The position numbers and the translations under genes were made by a program. From JAWPMV01 sp038527215 (lineage in GTDB: Bacteria > Bacteroidota > Bacteroidia > J057): a stretch of 47,460 nt of DNA. The notes under the pieces are model-generated. The model had not been told where the DNA came from and did no database searches. It saw nothing but the letters and a program-made list of their open reading frames with translations. Positions 34,854 through 44,286 of this stretch are shown here, piece by piece. Numbering within the stretch: the stretch's first letter is position 1; each line of letters opens with the position of its first letter. The stretch is taken from the NCBI GenBank assembly GCA_038527215.1, contig JBCBGC010000054.1, positions 1 to 47,460 of the forward strand, in the 5' to 3' direction.

Positions 34854-37800
34854 ATGGAAGAAAAGCACAGTTCCCTTAGTTCCCACTTTTTTCTAACCAG
34901 CGACCCGCGCATTCTGCGATGGATGCTGATGTTAGGGGGTGCGCTAGGAATTGGGCTGGGTTGGATTCTCAATCAATGGTTTCCTACGATTTACTGTCCG
35001 CCCATTCTGTATTTTTCTGCCGGAGCTTTGTCCATTTGGCTCGGCATCCTCTCCTTTATCTTCAAGCATGTACGTAACCGTCTGGCTGACTATGCCTTTC
35101 TGGTCTATTTATTTGCTTATCTCGCCCTGATCGTCCTGGCTTATCTCAATCAGTTGAGATCCAGCTTTGTAACGTTGTTGATTGCGGGCCAAATACTCTT
35201 TGCGGTTTCCTTCCGGAACTTCCTCGAATACCTGGTTTTTGCGATATCCACCTTGATATTTTTCACGGTCTCCTCCTTATCGGTTGACCAATTACATATC
35301 CCTCCTTATTTATTCCTGGCCCTCATTACGGTCGTTACCATCTTTGCGGGAGTGTACGTTTGGCTGCGAGAATCCTCTTTTCAACGCATTCGGACCAGCG
35401 GGAAAATGCTGGGGGACCTTCTGGACAGTTCTATTTATGCCATTTTTCTTCTAGACCAGGAATGTAAGGATATCCGTTACCAAAATAGTCTGGCTAAACT
35501 TTCCCTGGAAAACTGGATTGGTAAACCGACCATTGAGACTGCTGAGCTATTCCAACTGCTGGGAACTGCCCCCACTTTTGTCATTCAACGTTTCCAACAA
35601 GGCGGCGAAGACCTGCAGGAAAAGAGTTACTTCAGCCTCCGGGACCAGAAAGGAGATGATCGGGAAATTGAATTGATTTTTAGCAAAATCAATACCTTGG
35701 GAGAAGACAATATTCTGATAAAAATTCGGGACATCACGGAGCAACGCCAACAAGACCGCACCCTCAAGCGCAGTCTGGCCTTTAATAGCTCCTTGATCAA
35801 TGCCATTCCGGACCTCATATTGACGATCAGTCAAAAAGGGGTTATACAAACCGTAAAAACCGGTCAAAACTTCCCTTCTGGCTTACCCCTGAGGGAATTT
35901 GTAGGTACGCATTTTTCCCAGTTGGCCCGGCAGGTAATGTCGGCCACTAAGCAGAAAGAAGCGGAGGAAAATCTCGCCGGGGTATTTGAAGAAGGACAAA
36001 GCTCAGAAATGGAATTTCTGAGTATCTGGCAGGAAAACCATCACTATTACGATTTGAGGATGGTACCCTTGGAGGATGCCCAGGAAGCCATGGTCATTAT
36101 CCGGGATATCTCTGAAACCAAAGCGGTGGAAATGGCCCTGAAGATGTCGGAGCAAAACTATCGGGAAATCTTTAATTCCGGTACCGATGGCATCATCATC
36201 CTACACGCCGAAACCCGGGAAATCCTGGATATCAATCAACTGGCCCTTGCCTTTCTGCATTGGGAGGACAAGCCCCTGAAGGATTTGGATTTATCTCAGG
36301 TATGGTTGGACCGGAGCCCGCCTACCTGGAAACGCTTCATAGATGATGCCGTAGCGGGGAAATTATACAGCTTTGAAGGAACCAGTCAGGGCGAAGACGA
36401 GCAGGAATACTGGCTGGAAGTAACCGCCAAGCTGGCCATTTTAGGCGGAGAATTCAGGTTGGTCCTCGTGATGCGGAATCGCGAAGAGCGCAAAGAATTT
36501 TTGCAACGCCTCCAATCCCAAGCCATGCTGGTGGAGAATGTGTCCGAAGCAATTATTTCAACTTCAGTACATTTTCAGGTTACCAACTGGAACCCAGGTG
36601 CCGAGACGCTTTATGGCTGGAAACGGGAGGAAGTAATCGGTAAAGATTTATTCGAGCTGATGAACTTCAACGGCGGTCAACCTTCCCGGGAAGAGTTGGT
36701 CAGCCTCTTAGATAGCAAAGGCTTTTGGCGGGGGGAAATGGTGCACGAGGACCGGGAGGGCGTGAAAGTAAAAGTGCAAACTTCTGCCTCGGTCATCAAG
36801 CAAAAAGGCCAGATCCAAACCATCATTTTCCTCAACCGGGATACCACGGCTGAGGAACTGCGGGTAGCTCAACTCCGCAAAAGCGAACACAAGTTTAAAA
36901 ACTTGTTCAACGGTGCCCCGGAATCCATCATCGTGCTGGACCTGGAAGGAAATATTCTCGATGCCAATGTAGCCGCCCTGGAATTATTGGGGCAATCGGA
37001 TGAAGGACTCAAGCAGGCCAAGCTAACCTCCCTGGCCCCTCCTCTACAACGGGAAGCCCTGGCAGGCGCCTATGCGGCCATGACCATGAACCAACTCCAC
37101 TACCTGGAAAGCTTTTTTCAGCATCAGTCTGGGGAGGCTATTCCGGTAGAGATTCGCGCCAATCGCTTTGAAGTGGCTGGAAAACCGGCCATTATCCTGC
37201 ATATTTCCGATATCAGTGAACGTCGGAAATCAGCCGCCCGCCTGAAGTTTTTCCGAAAGATGATCAACCAAAGCCGGGACGCCATTTTCGTATTGGATGC
37301 AACTACGGGTAAGGTCGTAGACGAAAATGAGCAAATGCTGATCAGTCTGGGTTATTCCGCCGACGAACTGGCGGAGCTCCATATGATGGATTTTTCCTTA
37401 GAAATGGATCACCAGCCCATCAAGCCGGAAAAACTCTTTGAACTACAGGACCTTGGTTCCAGCATTTATGTAGGGCGGCATCAGCGGAAAGACGGGAAGA
37501 CCTTCCCGGTAGAGGTAAACATGAGCTATGTGGAGGTCAATCAGAAGCAGTACCTCATCGGCGTAGCCCGAGATATTAATGAAAGAATCCGGCAAGAGGA
37601 AGCCTTACGTCAGAGCGAAATGCGGTACCGGACGCTCATCGAAAAGATGAACGAAGGCCTGGTGCTGACAGATAATGAGGAAAGAATCCTCTTTGTCAAT
37701 TCCCGCCTCTGCGAAATTCTCGGCATGGATAAGGAGAGCCTGATCGGTCAGTATTCCTACGATATCCTGATCACCAAGGAGCACCGGGATACGCTCAAGG

Positions 37801-38684
37801 AAAAAACGGCCCTGAGACAACAGGGAATCTCTGACCAGTACGAGTTAAGACTAAAGCGGAAAAGCGGAGATAACCTTTGGGTGATGGTGGCCGGAGCCCC
37901 TTATGTGGATTCTCACGGAGATATCATTGGTACCATAGCCATCATTACCGATATCACCGACCGCAAGGCCACAGAAATCAAGCTGCAGGAAAAAAATAAC
38001 GAGTTAGATGCCTTTGTGTATAAGGCCTCTCATGACTTGAAAGGTCCTTTGGCTTCTATCATTGGGGTGAGCAATATCGCTCGGGATGAGGTACATGATC
38101 CACAGGCCATTCGCTATTTTGACCTCATCAATAAGAGTACCGAGCGGCTGGACAATATCCTTACCGACTTGCTGGATGTGACCCGGATCAACAAAGCCAA
38201 ATTGAACATTGAGCCAGTGGACCTGAAAGGGCTGGTGGAGGATGTCATCAATAGCCTCCGTCATCAGCCTCAAAGCCGGGAAGTAGATTTTAGAACGGAA
38301 TTCCAATTGGAAAATGGGTTCCAGTCGGATAAGAAACTCCTCACATCTATTCTACAGAACCTGATCGGCAACAGCATCAATTACCAAAATCCTCAGGCCA
38401 ATCCGCCTTTTGTGAAAGTGGATATTCGCGAAGAAGAAGACAGGGTACATTTTGAAATTTCAGACAATGGTCAGGGTATCCCGGAACGCCTACAGAAAAG
38501 GGTATTTGAGATGTTTTACCGAGGCAATACCGACTCCAAGGGCTCTGGATTGGGCTTATACATTGTAAAAAATAGCATCGAAAAATTACAAGGCTTTTGC
38601 ACCCTTGAATCTGAAGCAGGCACCGGAACCCGGGTGCATTTTAGCTTACCAACCGAACCTACCATTAACGCTCAGGACGCCTGA
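34854..38684 (+). CDS. Seven-PAS membrane sensor histidine kinase
   Basis: 1276 aa. Six membrane helices at 23-170 form a MASE-like sensor. Seven PAS repeats start at about 182, 312, 434, 557, 681, 801 and 924, each with the pattern ..AIP/SxDxIxxxD..G.I.xxN..; then HisKA with the phospho-acceptor His1060 (KASHDLKGPL), and HATPase_c (about 1155-1270) with NLIGNSINY, DNGQGI and GSGLGL. No receiver domain is attached and no response regulator adjoins; the nearest one is at 45855. ATG at 34854. The many PAS units suggest several ligands, redox or light inputs; none can be assigned. Confidence 0.95.
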   Translation: MEEKHSSLSSHFFLTSDPRILRWMLMLGGALGIGLGWILNQWFPTIYCPPILYFSAGALSIWLGILSFIFKHVRNRLADYAFLVYLFAYLALIVLAYLNQLRSSFVTLLIAGQILFAVSFRNFLEYLVFAISTLIFFTVSSLSVDQLHIPPYLFLALITVVTIFAGVYVWLRESSFQRIRTSGKMLGDLLDSSIYAIFLLDQECKDIRYQNSLAKLSLENWIGKPTIETAELFQLLGTAPTFVIQRFQQGGEDLQEKSYFSLRDQKGDDREIELIFSKINTLGEDNILIKIRDITEQRQQDRTLKRSLAFNSSLINAIPDLILTISQKGVIQTVKTGQNFPSGLPLREFVGTHFSQLARQVMSATKQKEAEENLAGVFEEGQSSEMEFLSIWQENHHYYDLRMVPLEDAQEAMVIIRDISETKAVEMALKMSEQNYREIFNSGTDGIIILHAETREILDINQLALAFLHWEDKPLKDLDLSQVWLDRSPPTWKRFIDDAVAGKLYSFEGTSQGEDEQEYWLEVTAKLAILGGEFRLVLVMRNREERKEFLQRLQSQAMLVENVSEAIISTSVHFQVTNWNPGAETLYGWKREEVIGKDLFELMNFNGGQPSREELVSLLDSKGFWRGEMVHEDREGVKVKVQTSASVIKQKGQIQTIIFLNRDTTAEELRVAQLRKSEHKFKNLFNGAPESIIVLDLEGNILDANVAALELLGQSDEGLKQAKLTSLAPPLQREALAGAYAAMTMNQLHYLESFFQHQSGEAIPVEIRANRFEVAGKPAIILHISDISERRKSAARLKFFRKMINQSRDAIFVLDATTGKVVDENEQMLISLGYSADELAELHMMDFSLEMDHQPIKPEKLFELQDLGSSIYVGRHQRKDGKTFPVEVNMSYVEVNQKQYLIGVARDINERIRQEEALRQSEMRYRTLIEKMNEGLVLTDNEERILFVNSRLCEILGMDKESLIGQYSYDILITKEHRDTLKEKTALRQQGISDQYELRLKRKSGDNLWVMVAGAPYVDSHGDIIGTIAIITDITDRKATEIKLQEKNNELDAFVYKASHDLKGPLASIIGVSNIARDEVHDPQAIRYFDLINKSTERLDNILTDLLDVTRINKAKLNIEPVDLKGLVEDVINSLRHQPQSREVDFRTEFQLENGFQSDKKLLTSILQNLIGNSINYQNPQANPPFVKVDIREEEDRVHFEISDNGQGIPERLQKRVFEMFYRGNTDSKGSGLGLYIVKNSIEKLQGFCTLESEAGTGTRVHFSLPTEPTINAQDA

Positions 38685-38856
38685 CAGTGGTCCGGGAAGG
38701 GCAATTTTTTTTCTCCCTTTCCTGTCACGTAGCAGACCAAACAGGCTTGAGATTTGTAGTACCTTTATTCAGGAAAAAAACAGTGTTCCACCGGGCTCGA
38801 TTTTGTAGCCCAAAATTCGGGACCAGCTTTTATTTTCATACCATCATATTTTGCAT

Positions 38857-39519
38857 ATGAAGCGATCTTTGTTGATCACCCTGGCTTTGCTCATGTTGGT
38901 GGGAGGCGGATTGAACGCCCAGGTCCATCTATTCCCCGAAAATGGCGGAGATGGCATTCCGGGCGCGGCCCCTCATTCCTATGTGATCGGCTGGGGCAGA
39001 ATCCAGGAGGCCTTTGCTTACGAATACGTCGTGAGTGATAATCCTTTCTGCTTTGCGGGTTGTGCCGGAGATACTCGGCAGTTTACGGTCTTCGATACCG
39101 CTGCGGTAGAATACAACCTCGTCCCTGAGACCTGGTACTACTGGATTACCCGGGCCTATCTGGACAACGGTGATACCACCCACTGGAGCTTGATTTCTTC
39201 CTTTTTGACGGCCAAACCTTCAGATGGTAGCCGCTTGTTAAAGGTGGGCCAAAATCCAGTCTTGGATGGCCAGATTCGGGTGATCGTGGATTGGTCCATC
39301 GATCCGGAGGCTCCAGATATTCGGTTAAGATTAATCAATATGCAAGGAGTTACCCTCACTACCCACACCCACCGTAGAGGCGGAAGTTTATTGCGCTTTG
39401 AGGAAGTAAGCCTGCCTACGCCTCCGCTGATCAGCGGCACCTATCTGCTTCAGGTAGAAATCGGGGATAATTTCAACCTTCTCAACAATTTTTATGCGGA
39501 GAAAATTGTGGTGCAGTAG
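38857..39519 (+). CDS. Secreted protein with T9SS-type C-terminus
   Basis: About 220 aa from ATG 38857 (the frame opens at TTG 38851). Signal peptide ends at LNAQ; the middle is a fibronectin-like module (YEYVVSDNPFCFAG ... TWYYWITRAYLDNGDTTHWS). The end (IRLRLINMQGVTLTTHTHRRG ... ISGTYLLQVEIG) resembles a T9SS type A sorting domain. The stop overlaps the next gene by 26 bases, which suggests coupling of this cargo with the following barrel. Confidence 0.7.
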   Translation: MKRSLLITLALLMLVGGGLNAQVHLFPENGGDGIPGAAPHSYVIGWGRIQEAFAYEYVVSDNPFCFAGCAGDTRQFTVFDTAAVEYNLVPETWYYWITRAYLDNGDTTHWSLISSFLTAKPSDGSRLLKVGQNPVLDGQIRVIVDWSIDPEAPDIRLRLINMQGVTLTTHTHRRGGSLLRFEEVSLPTPPLISGTYLLQVEIGDNFNLLNNFYAEKIVVQ

Positions 39520-40492
39520 GGCCCTGTTGTTGAGCTTCTGCTGGCTTTTTTTTCCGAAATATAGCAGTGCCCAGTGTTGCTCTCCAGGAAATCCTATAGG
39601 GGGAAGTACGGCTCTGGGGGTGAATGAAGCCCAGCAGTGGCAGTTTTTCCTCAACTATCGTTTTGGATTTTCTGGACAGTATTTCGAGGGAAATGCGCCG
39701 GCCAGCACCTTGTTTATTGAAGAAGGCTTTTATCAGCATGTTGGCCTGATTGCCGCCCTGGGCCTGACAGAGCGGTTGACCGTAGAGGCTGAAACCGGAT
39801 ATTTTCTCAATAAAACCCAGGATTATGTAGAGGGCGTCTTACCCAGTCGTTTGGTGGGGCGAGGTTTGACGGATCTATATCTGAGTACCAAAGTCAACCT
39901 GTGGCGAAACCCCCTGAAGGAGACAGAACTCACCTTGATGGGCGGCTTCAAATTACCCTTGGGCTCCTACCAGCAACAATACCAGGGAGCCCTGCTCACC
40001 AGAGATTTACAACCCACCACCGGGGCCTACGATTTGCTGGGAGGCTTTTTTCTGTACAAAGGATTTTTACCGCAAAAAACCCGGCTGTTCCTGGCAGGCA
40101 GATATGAGTATAAGGGCCAAAATCCGGATCGCTATCGCTATGGACAATTTGCTACCCTTTCTGCCTTTGGGTCCTACAGTCCGGGAGCGGCCTGGACGTT
40201 TTTGTTGCAACTCAGGGGAGAATGGCGGGATCGGGATACCCGACCCCTCTCAGGGAACGGCCTTGAAATCGGCAATGGCCGGGAACAGGTGATCCCCACG
40301 GGTTCCCATAAATTATTTCTGGTGCCACAAGTGAATGTTGCCCTTAGTCCTGATCTGGATCTATCCCTGATGGCTGACTGGCCTTTATACCAGTTTTATT
40401 TCGATAAGCAATTGGCTACCACGACGGCGGTTACCTTGAGTCTCAGGTACCAATTAAGGGCCAACGGAGGGCTGTTGCCTGCTGTACCTTAA
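39494..40492 (+). CDS. Outer-membrane beta-barrel protein
   Basis: 332 aa. Signal peptide with FPKYSSAQCC; the mature start CCSPGNPIGG recurs in a Bacteroidota barrel family often annotated as transporter. The rest is a chain of amphipathic strands (about 14), for example LTVEAETGYFLN and LTLMGGFKLPLGSYQ. It overlaps the upstream gene by 26 bases. Its stop shares the bases TTAA with the stop of the convergent DUF5989 gene. Substrate unknown. Confidence 0.75.
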   Translation: MRRKLWCSRALLLSFCWLFFPKYSSAQCCSPGNPIGGSTALGVNEAQQWQFFLNYRFGFSGQYFEGNAPASTLFIEEGFYQHVGLIAALGLTERLTVEAETGYFLNKTQDYVEGVLPSRLVGRGLTDLYLSTKVNLWRNPLKETELTLMGGFKLPLGSYQQQYQGALLTRDLQPTTGAYDLLGGFFLYKGFLPQKTRLFLAGRYEYKGQNPDRYRYGQFATLSAFGSYSPGAAWTFLLQLRGEWRDRDTRPLSGNGLEIGNGREQVIPTGSHKLFLVPQVNVALSPDLDLSLMADWPLYQFYFDKQLATTTAVTLSLRYQLRANGGLLPAVP

Positions 40493-40689
40493 AAAAGCGG
40501 ATAGACAAAAGGAGCCAGGAAAGAAGCCGAAGAAATCAGGCCCAACACCAGCGCAATCAGGAGCAACACCAGCATCAGCGGCAAGAGCGCCCCCTGATTC
40601 AGGGCCAGAAGCAGCCGAAGCACTTCGCCCAGGATGCCAAAGCGATGGCCCCATCGCGAAAGGCTATATCTAAACTTCTTCCACCACAT
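40489..40689 (-). CDS. DUF5989 small membrane protein
   Basis: 66 aa from ATG 40689. A cytoplasmic N-terminus (WWKKFRYSLSRWGHRFG) is followed by one hydrophobic segment at about 29-57 and ends SFLAPFVYPLF, the family signature 'APFxYxLF'. DUF5989 proteins are repeatedly found beside NodU/TobZ-type carbamoyltransferases (from memory). The start overlaps the carbamoyltransferase stop by 20 bases, a tight coupling. Likely a small partner that holds the enzyme at the membrane; that role is inference. Confidence 0.82.
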   Translation of the reverse strand: MWWKKFRYSLSRWGHRFGILGEVLRLLLALNQGALLPLMLVLLLIALVLGLISSASFLAPFVYPLF

Positions 40690-42511
40690 GCGTAAAGGTT
40701 TTTTCCAGAATGGTGTTGTGCAAAACGAGTACGTCCATATCGGTGCGGGCAAACATCAACAAGGCTTCCAAAGAAGTATTGATCATGGGATAGCCACTTT
40801 CATTAAAGGAAGTATTGAGCAGGGCGCCCAGCCCCGTCAGCTTACCCCAGTGTTGCAGCAGCGCATGGTAAAGCGGATTATCCTCCGGCAAACAAACCTG
40901 CGGCCGGGTGGTCCCATCGATGTGCAGGGCAGCCTGCACCTTAGCTTGTGCTTGTTCTTTGACCGGCTCGACCATTTGCATATAGCGGGCCGTAAGCGGA
41001 ATCCGACCGTCAGGAAAATCAAATAACTGGCCGGCTGCTTCCTCGGTAAGCGAGATGGCATAAGGCCGCCAAGCTGCCCGGGATTTAACGAGCTTACTCA
41101 ACCGTAGTGCCGTTTCCAGATTGCCGGGATCAGCCAGAATGGAGCGATTGCCCAGGGCACGGGGACCGGCTTCCCCACGACCCTGATACCAGCCTACGAT
41201 TTTACCTGCCTGAAGGGCCTGACCTATCCGTTCCAGTAATTCAGCCTCCGATGGTTCTTCATGAACCTGGAGCTCGCCCCCTTGCCAGGACCGGACGCCT
41301 GCCCGCTGAAAGGAGGTCCATGTTTGAGGCTCCAATTCCCCCAGAAAAGCCTTGACCACCAGATGTTTTTCTTCAAATCCCGGATAGGTTTGCTGGCGAG
41401 AAGTAGGGGGATGAACAGCCTGAGAAAGCTGGTGTTGATAAAAGGCCGCCCCAACTGCCGCACCTGCATCTCCGGGATCGGGCGCAATGAAAATGTTCTC
41501 GAAAGGACTTTCTCGTACCAGCCTGCCCATAGCCACAGCATTGAGGGCAATGCCTCCGGCCAGACATAAGTTAGGGACCTGGGTTCGTTCATGAAGTCGC
41601 CGGGCCAGGTCGAGGAGAATCTCTTCTAGCACCAGTTGTAGACTGGCAGCTATATCAGCATGACGCTTTAAATCTCCGCTTAGATTTGCCACGCTTCCCG
41701 GATCCAGGCTATCCAGCGGAATCGGATCATCTTTGGCTCTGGGCATCCCGAAAGTCTCCAGAAACTTTGTGGTAAACACCTTGTCAGCCTGGGCTTCCAG
41801 CCTCAAATAACCTGGACTCAGCTGTATTTTCCCGTCTTCCACCTTCAGTAAGGCTTCCATTTGGGCTTTATAAGTCGGTTCTCCAAATGCGGCCAGAGCC
41901 ATGGTGTTGCACTCCTGACTGTTGGGTTTCCAGCCCAAAAAAGCTGTGAAAGCGGCATAGACCAGGCCCATGGAATGCGGATAGATGGATTGTTCTACCT
42001 GAGAAAGGCGCATCTGAGGCATGCGCACAGCCAGGCCCGTGGCTAATGAAGTCCATTCGCCTATGCCATCCAGGGTCATAAAGGCGGCCTGTTCAAAAGG
42101 AGAGGGCAAGAAGGCTTGAGCAATATGGCTCAGGTGATGAGGAATTTTTTTGATTTTTCGGGGGTGAATTCCCAATTCCCTACTGATGGTGACTGACATC
42201 CAGAGCTTATCGGTGAGCCAGCTTTGCATAGCTGCGACGAAGGCCCGAAAGCTGCCAGGAAAACCTGACAAGAGGGTGGCGGTGATACGGGTGAATTTCA
42301 GCGAAGGATTTTCATAAAAAACCACTTCATCGACCTCATCTGCGCTAATGCCCGCTTTTTTTAGACAAAAAGCAATGGCCTCCCGGGGATAAACCGCATG
42401 ATGCTTGACCCGGGTAAACCGCTCTTCTTTGCTAAAGGCTACCAGGTGGCCATCTTTGACCAGAGCCGCCGCCGCATCATGAAAATGTGCAGATATGCCG
42501 AGGGTAATCAT
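40670..42511 (-). CDS. NodU/TobZ-type carbamoyltransferase
   Basis: 613 aa. Two domains: an N-terminal Kae1-like half with ITLGISAHFHDAAAALVKDG, the EERFTRVKH motif, HHLSHIAQAF (125-134) and the later GLAGGIALN; and a C-terminal YrdC-independent half with YQGRGEAGPRALGNRSIL (about 445-457), the family's carbamoyl-phosphate site. It transfers carbamoyl from carbamoyl phosphate via carbamoyl-adenylate to a hydroxyl of a sugar or similar acceptor. It sits in a unit with an SGNH protein, an SxtJ-like protein and DUF5989; ATGA overlap (4 bases) with the upstream gene. Confidence 0.95.
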   Translation of the reverse strand: MITLGISAHFHDAAAALVKDGHLVAFSKEERFTRVKHHAVYPREAIAFCLKKAGISADEVDEVVFYENPSLKFTRITATLLSGFPGSFRAFVAAMQSWLTDKLWMSVTISRELGIHPRKIKKIPHHLSHIAQAFLPSPFEQAAFMTLDGIGEWTSLATGLAVRMPQMRLSQVEQSIYPHSMGLVYAAFTAFLGWKPNSQECNTMALAAFGEPTYKAQMEALLKVEDGKIQLSPGYLRLEAQADKVFTTKFLETFGMPRAKDDPIPLDSLDPGSVANLSGDLKRHADIAASLQLVLEEILLDLARRLHERTQVPNLCLAGGIALNAVAMGRLVRESPFENIFIAPDPGDAGAAVGAAFYQHQLSQAVHPPTSRQQTYPGFEEKHLVVKAFLGELEPQTWTSFQRAGVRSWQGGELQVHEEPSEAELLERIGQALQAGKIVGWYQGRGEAGPRALGNRSILADPGNLETALRLSKLVKSRAAWRPYAISLTEEAAGQLFDFPDGRIPLTARYMQMVEPVKEQAQAKVQAALHIDGTTRPQVCLPEDNPLYHALLQHWGKLTGLGALLNTSFNESGYPMINTSLEALLMFARTDMDVLVLHNTILEKTFTHVVEEV

Positions 42512-43179
42512 AGAGCATGGTTCTTATCCGTGGGCAATTCTTCCATCAGCCGGTCCTGCAAATCTTCTTCCAGCTCCTCGCTGCGCAGATTTTTCAGAAG
42601 ATAGCGTTTCAGAGCCAGGCCCCCGATGCCATAGATCAAGCCCAACATCAGGGTCATGGTTACGGTCCCCATGTTTTTGCCCAACTTGATCCAGCCATCA
42701 TAGGCCCGATTGAGGGCTATGGCGATCCGTTGTTTGCTTCGGGCAAAAGGCGTGGTCCAGCGCTGTTTCCATTCCGCCTCCATAGCATTCAAATGGATGA
42801 GTTCGGCTTGCTGCAGCGGGCTGAGCGCATCCGGGACAGAGGAGGAGGGAGCTAGTCTTTTGAGCTTCCTTTCCATCCGGCGATGGTGCTGATAGGCTTC
42901 CAGAAAAAAAGCATGCGGGTCATCCGCCTGTTGCCAGAAAGTTCTTTCCTGCGTGGCATCCTGAAAATAGCCAGGGGCAAGTTGTCGGGCTGGAGATTCC
43001 AGTTCCCAGGAGGCCTGTAAGGCTTCCATCACCTGGGTGAAGGCAGCAGCCTGGGCCTCAGGATCAGCTAAAGTAGGAATGCGTGAAAGTTCCTGCCAGG
43101 CTAGTTCTGCTTTGGCCAGAGAAAGCGCATGGAGGCGCGTAGCGAGTTGTTGGTTTTTTTCCAGCGGAGCTGCTCCCAT
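42508..43179 (-). CDS. SxtJ-like one-TM protein with helical N-domain
   Basis: 223 aa. Residues 1-145 are predicted helical, rich in Ala, Gln and Glu, with aromatic Trp/Phe (TFWQQADDPHAFFLEA) but no recognised family. Residues 150-195 (RIAIALNRAYDGWIKLGK, then a hydrophobic helix at 170-190) resemble the conserved C-terminal half of the SxtJ membrane family, which occurs with carbamoyltransferases and DUF5989 (from memory). Here the other SxtJ membrane helix is replaced by the soluble N-domain. It lies 2 bases after the SGNH gene and overlaps the carbamoyltransferase start by 4 bases. Confidence 0.6.
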   Translation of the reverse strand: MGAAPLEKNQQLATRLHALSLAKAELAWQELSRIPTLADPEAQAAAFTQVMEALQASWELESPARQLAPGYFQDATQERTFWQQADDPHAFFLEAYQHHRRMERKLKRLAPSSSVPDALSPLQQAELIHLNAMEAEWKQRWTTPFARSKQRIAIALNRAYDGWIKLGKNMGTVTMTLMLGLIYGIGGLALKRYLLKNLRSEELEEDLQDRLMEELPTDKNHAL

Positions 43180-43181
43180 AT

Positions 43182-44246
43182 TTATTCTGCTGATGCGGGG
43201 AAAGATTCGGGAAATTTGTTTTCGAGAAAAGCCTGCACCTGATTGGCCATGATTTGATGGCCAAATTCATTCCAGTGCCAACCATCTCCCGCATAGTTTT
43301 GGAACAAGTCTCCCGGAGGATGCATGACAGGGTCTGGAAAGCGCAGAAAGGGAATGGCTAAAGTCTGGCAGACTGAATCCAGATCGGGTTCCTGTGGGCG
43401 AAATAAATCTGCACTGAAAACCGCCAGCGGGACTGGGTCCAATTTGGCTTGAAGATCCTGAAGAATTCTGCGGGTATTATCCACGGAAGTAGCATAGGCA
43501 GGATAGGCCGTTCCTTCCGTGGTGATGCGTGCCTGAGCAGAGACCTTGAGCCGGCTTTCTATCGAGCGAAAAGAGGCAAACCAATCATAGATCCCGCTGA
43601 TCAGCCAGGTCCGCTGGACAAAATATCGCCAGCCCGGAAGCGGGTTGGCATAGTAGATAGAACCATCCCCAGCCAAATACGGGCGGCGAGTCCCTTCCGG
43701 AGAGAAGGCATCCCGCATCACCTGCAGTTCATTGCCCAGATAGTCATTGGAGCAGAACTGTATCAATACTACGTCCGGTTGAATGCGATCAACATAGGCT
43801 TCAACCAGCATGGCTTCCTGCAAGGTGGCATAGCCTGCCATGCCGTAAGCAAATACCTCTCCGCTCAACTGTTCCGCAAGTCGGTTGACATAGTTTTGCT
43901 CACTGGAAACATCCAGCGCCTGTGTAAAGGAATCTCCCACGATCAACAAACGGGCGGTACTATCCTTTTTCCCTTCGGGATACAGCCGGAAGCCATGTTT
44001 GGCCGACTCAAAGCGGATGGTGGATTTCCGCTTTTTTTTGTCCACCACTTCCCGCTCGAACTGATAGCCTTCCCTGTGTTTCCAGCCCAACTTCTCATCC
44101 ATCGCAAAGGAACGATCCAGCGGTGGCGGGTCGGCAGAAAAGCCCAGCAAGACCAGGACTACGTCTACCAGGAGGGCAAATACGAAGAAGGTGAGCAAGG
44201 AACGCAACCAGCGTTTCCAGTAAGCTCTATTCCTTTTTTTGTTCAT
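43182..44246 (-). CDS. SGNH/GDSL hydrolase with N-terminal anchor
   Basis: 354 aa. One membrane helix at about 17-36, then a periplasmic SGNH domain: block I GDSFTQ with Ser106, block III CSND (Asn167), and block V DGWHWNEFGH (Asp322, His325). Thus all catalytic residues are present. This shape fits acyl-transfer or deacylation of exported polymers, as in alginate or O-antigen modification. It is the first gene of the fused carbamoyltransferase unit; a bestrophin gene lies 40 bases upstream. The substrate is not known. Confidence 0.88.
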   Translation of the reverse strand: MNKKRNRAYWKRWLRSLLTFFVFALLVDVVLVLLGFSADPPPLDRSFAMDEKLGWKHREGYQFEREVVDKKKRKSTIRFESAKHGFRLYPEGKKDSTARLLIVGDSFTQALDVSSEQNYVNRLAEQLSGEVFAYGMAGYATLQEAMLVEAYVDRIQPDVVLIQFCSNDYLGNELQVMRDAFSPEGTRRPYLAGDGSIYYANPLPGWRYFVQRTWLISGIYDWFASFRSIESRLKVSAQARITTEGTAYPAYATSVDNTRRILQDLQAKLDPVPLAVFSADLFRPQEPDLDSVCQTLAIPFLRFPDPVMHPPGDLFQNYAGDGWHWNEFGHQIMANQVQAFLENKFPESFPASAE

Positions 44247-44286
44247 GTGAAAGATTTTTAGGCATAGGGAAACGCCAAAATCTTGT

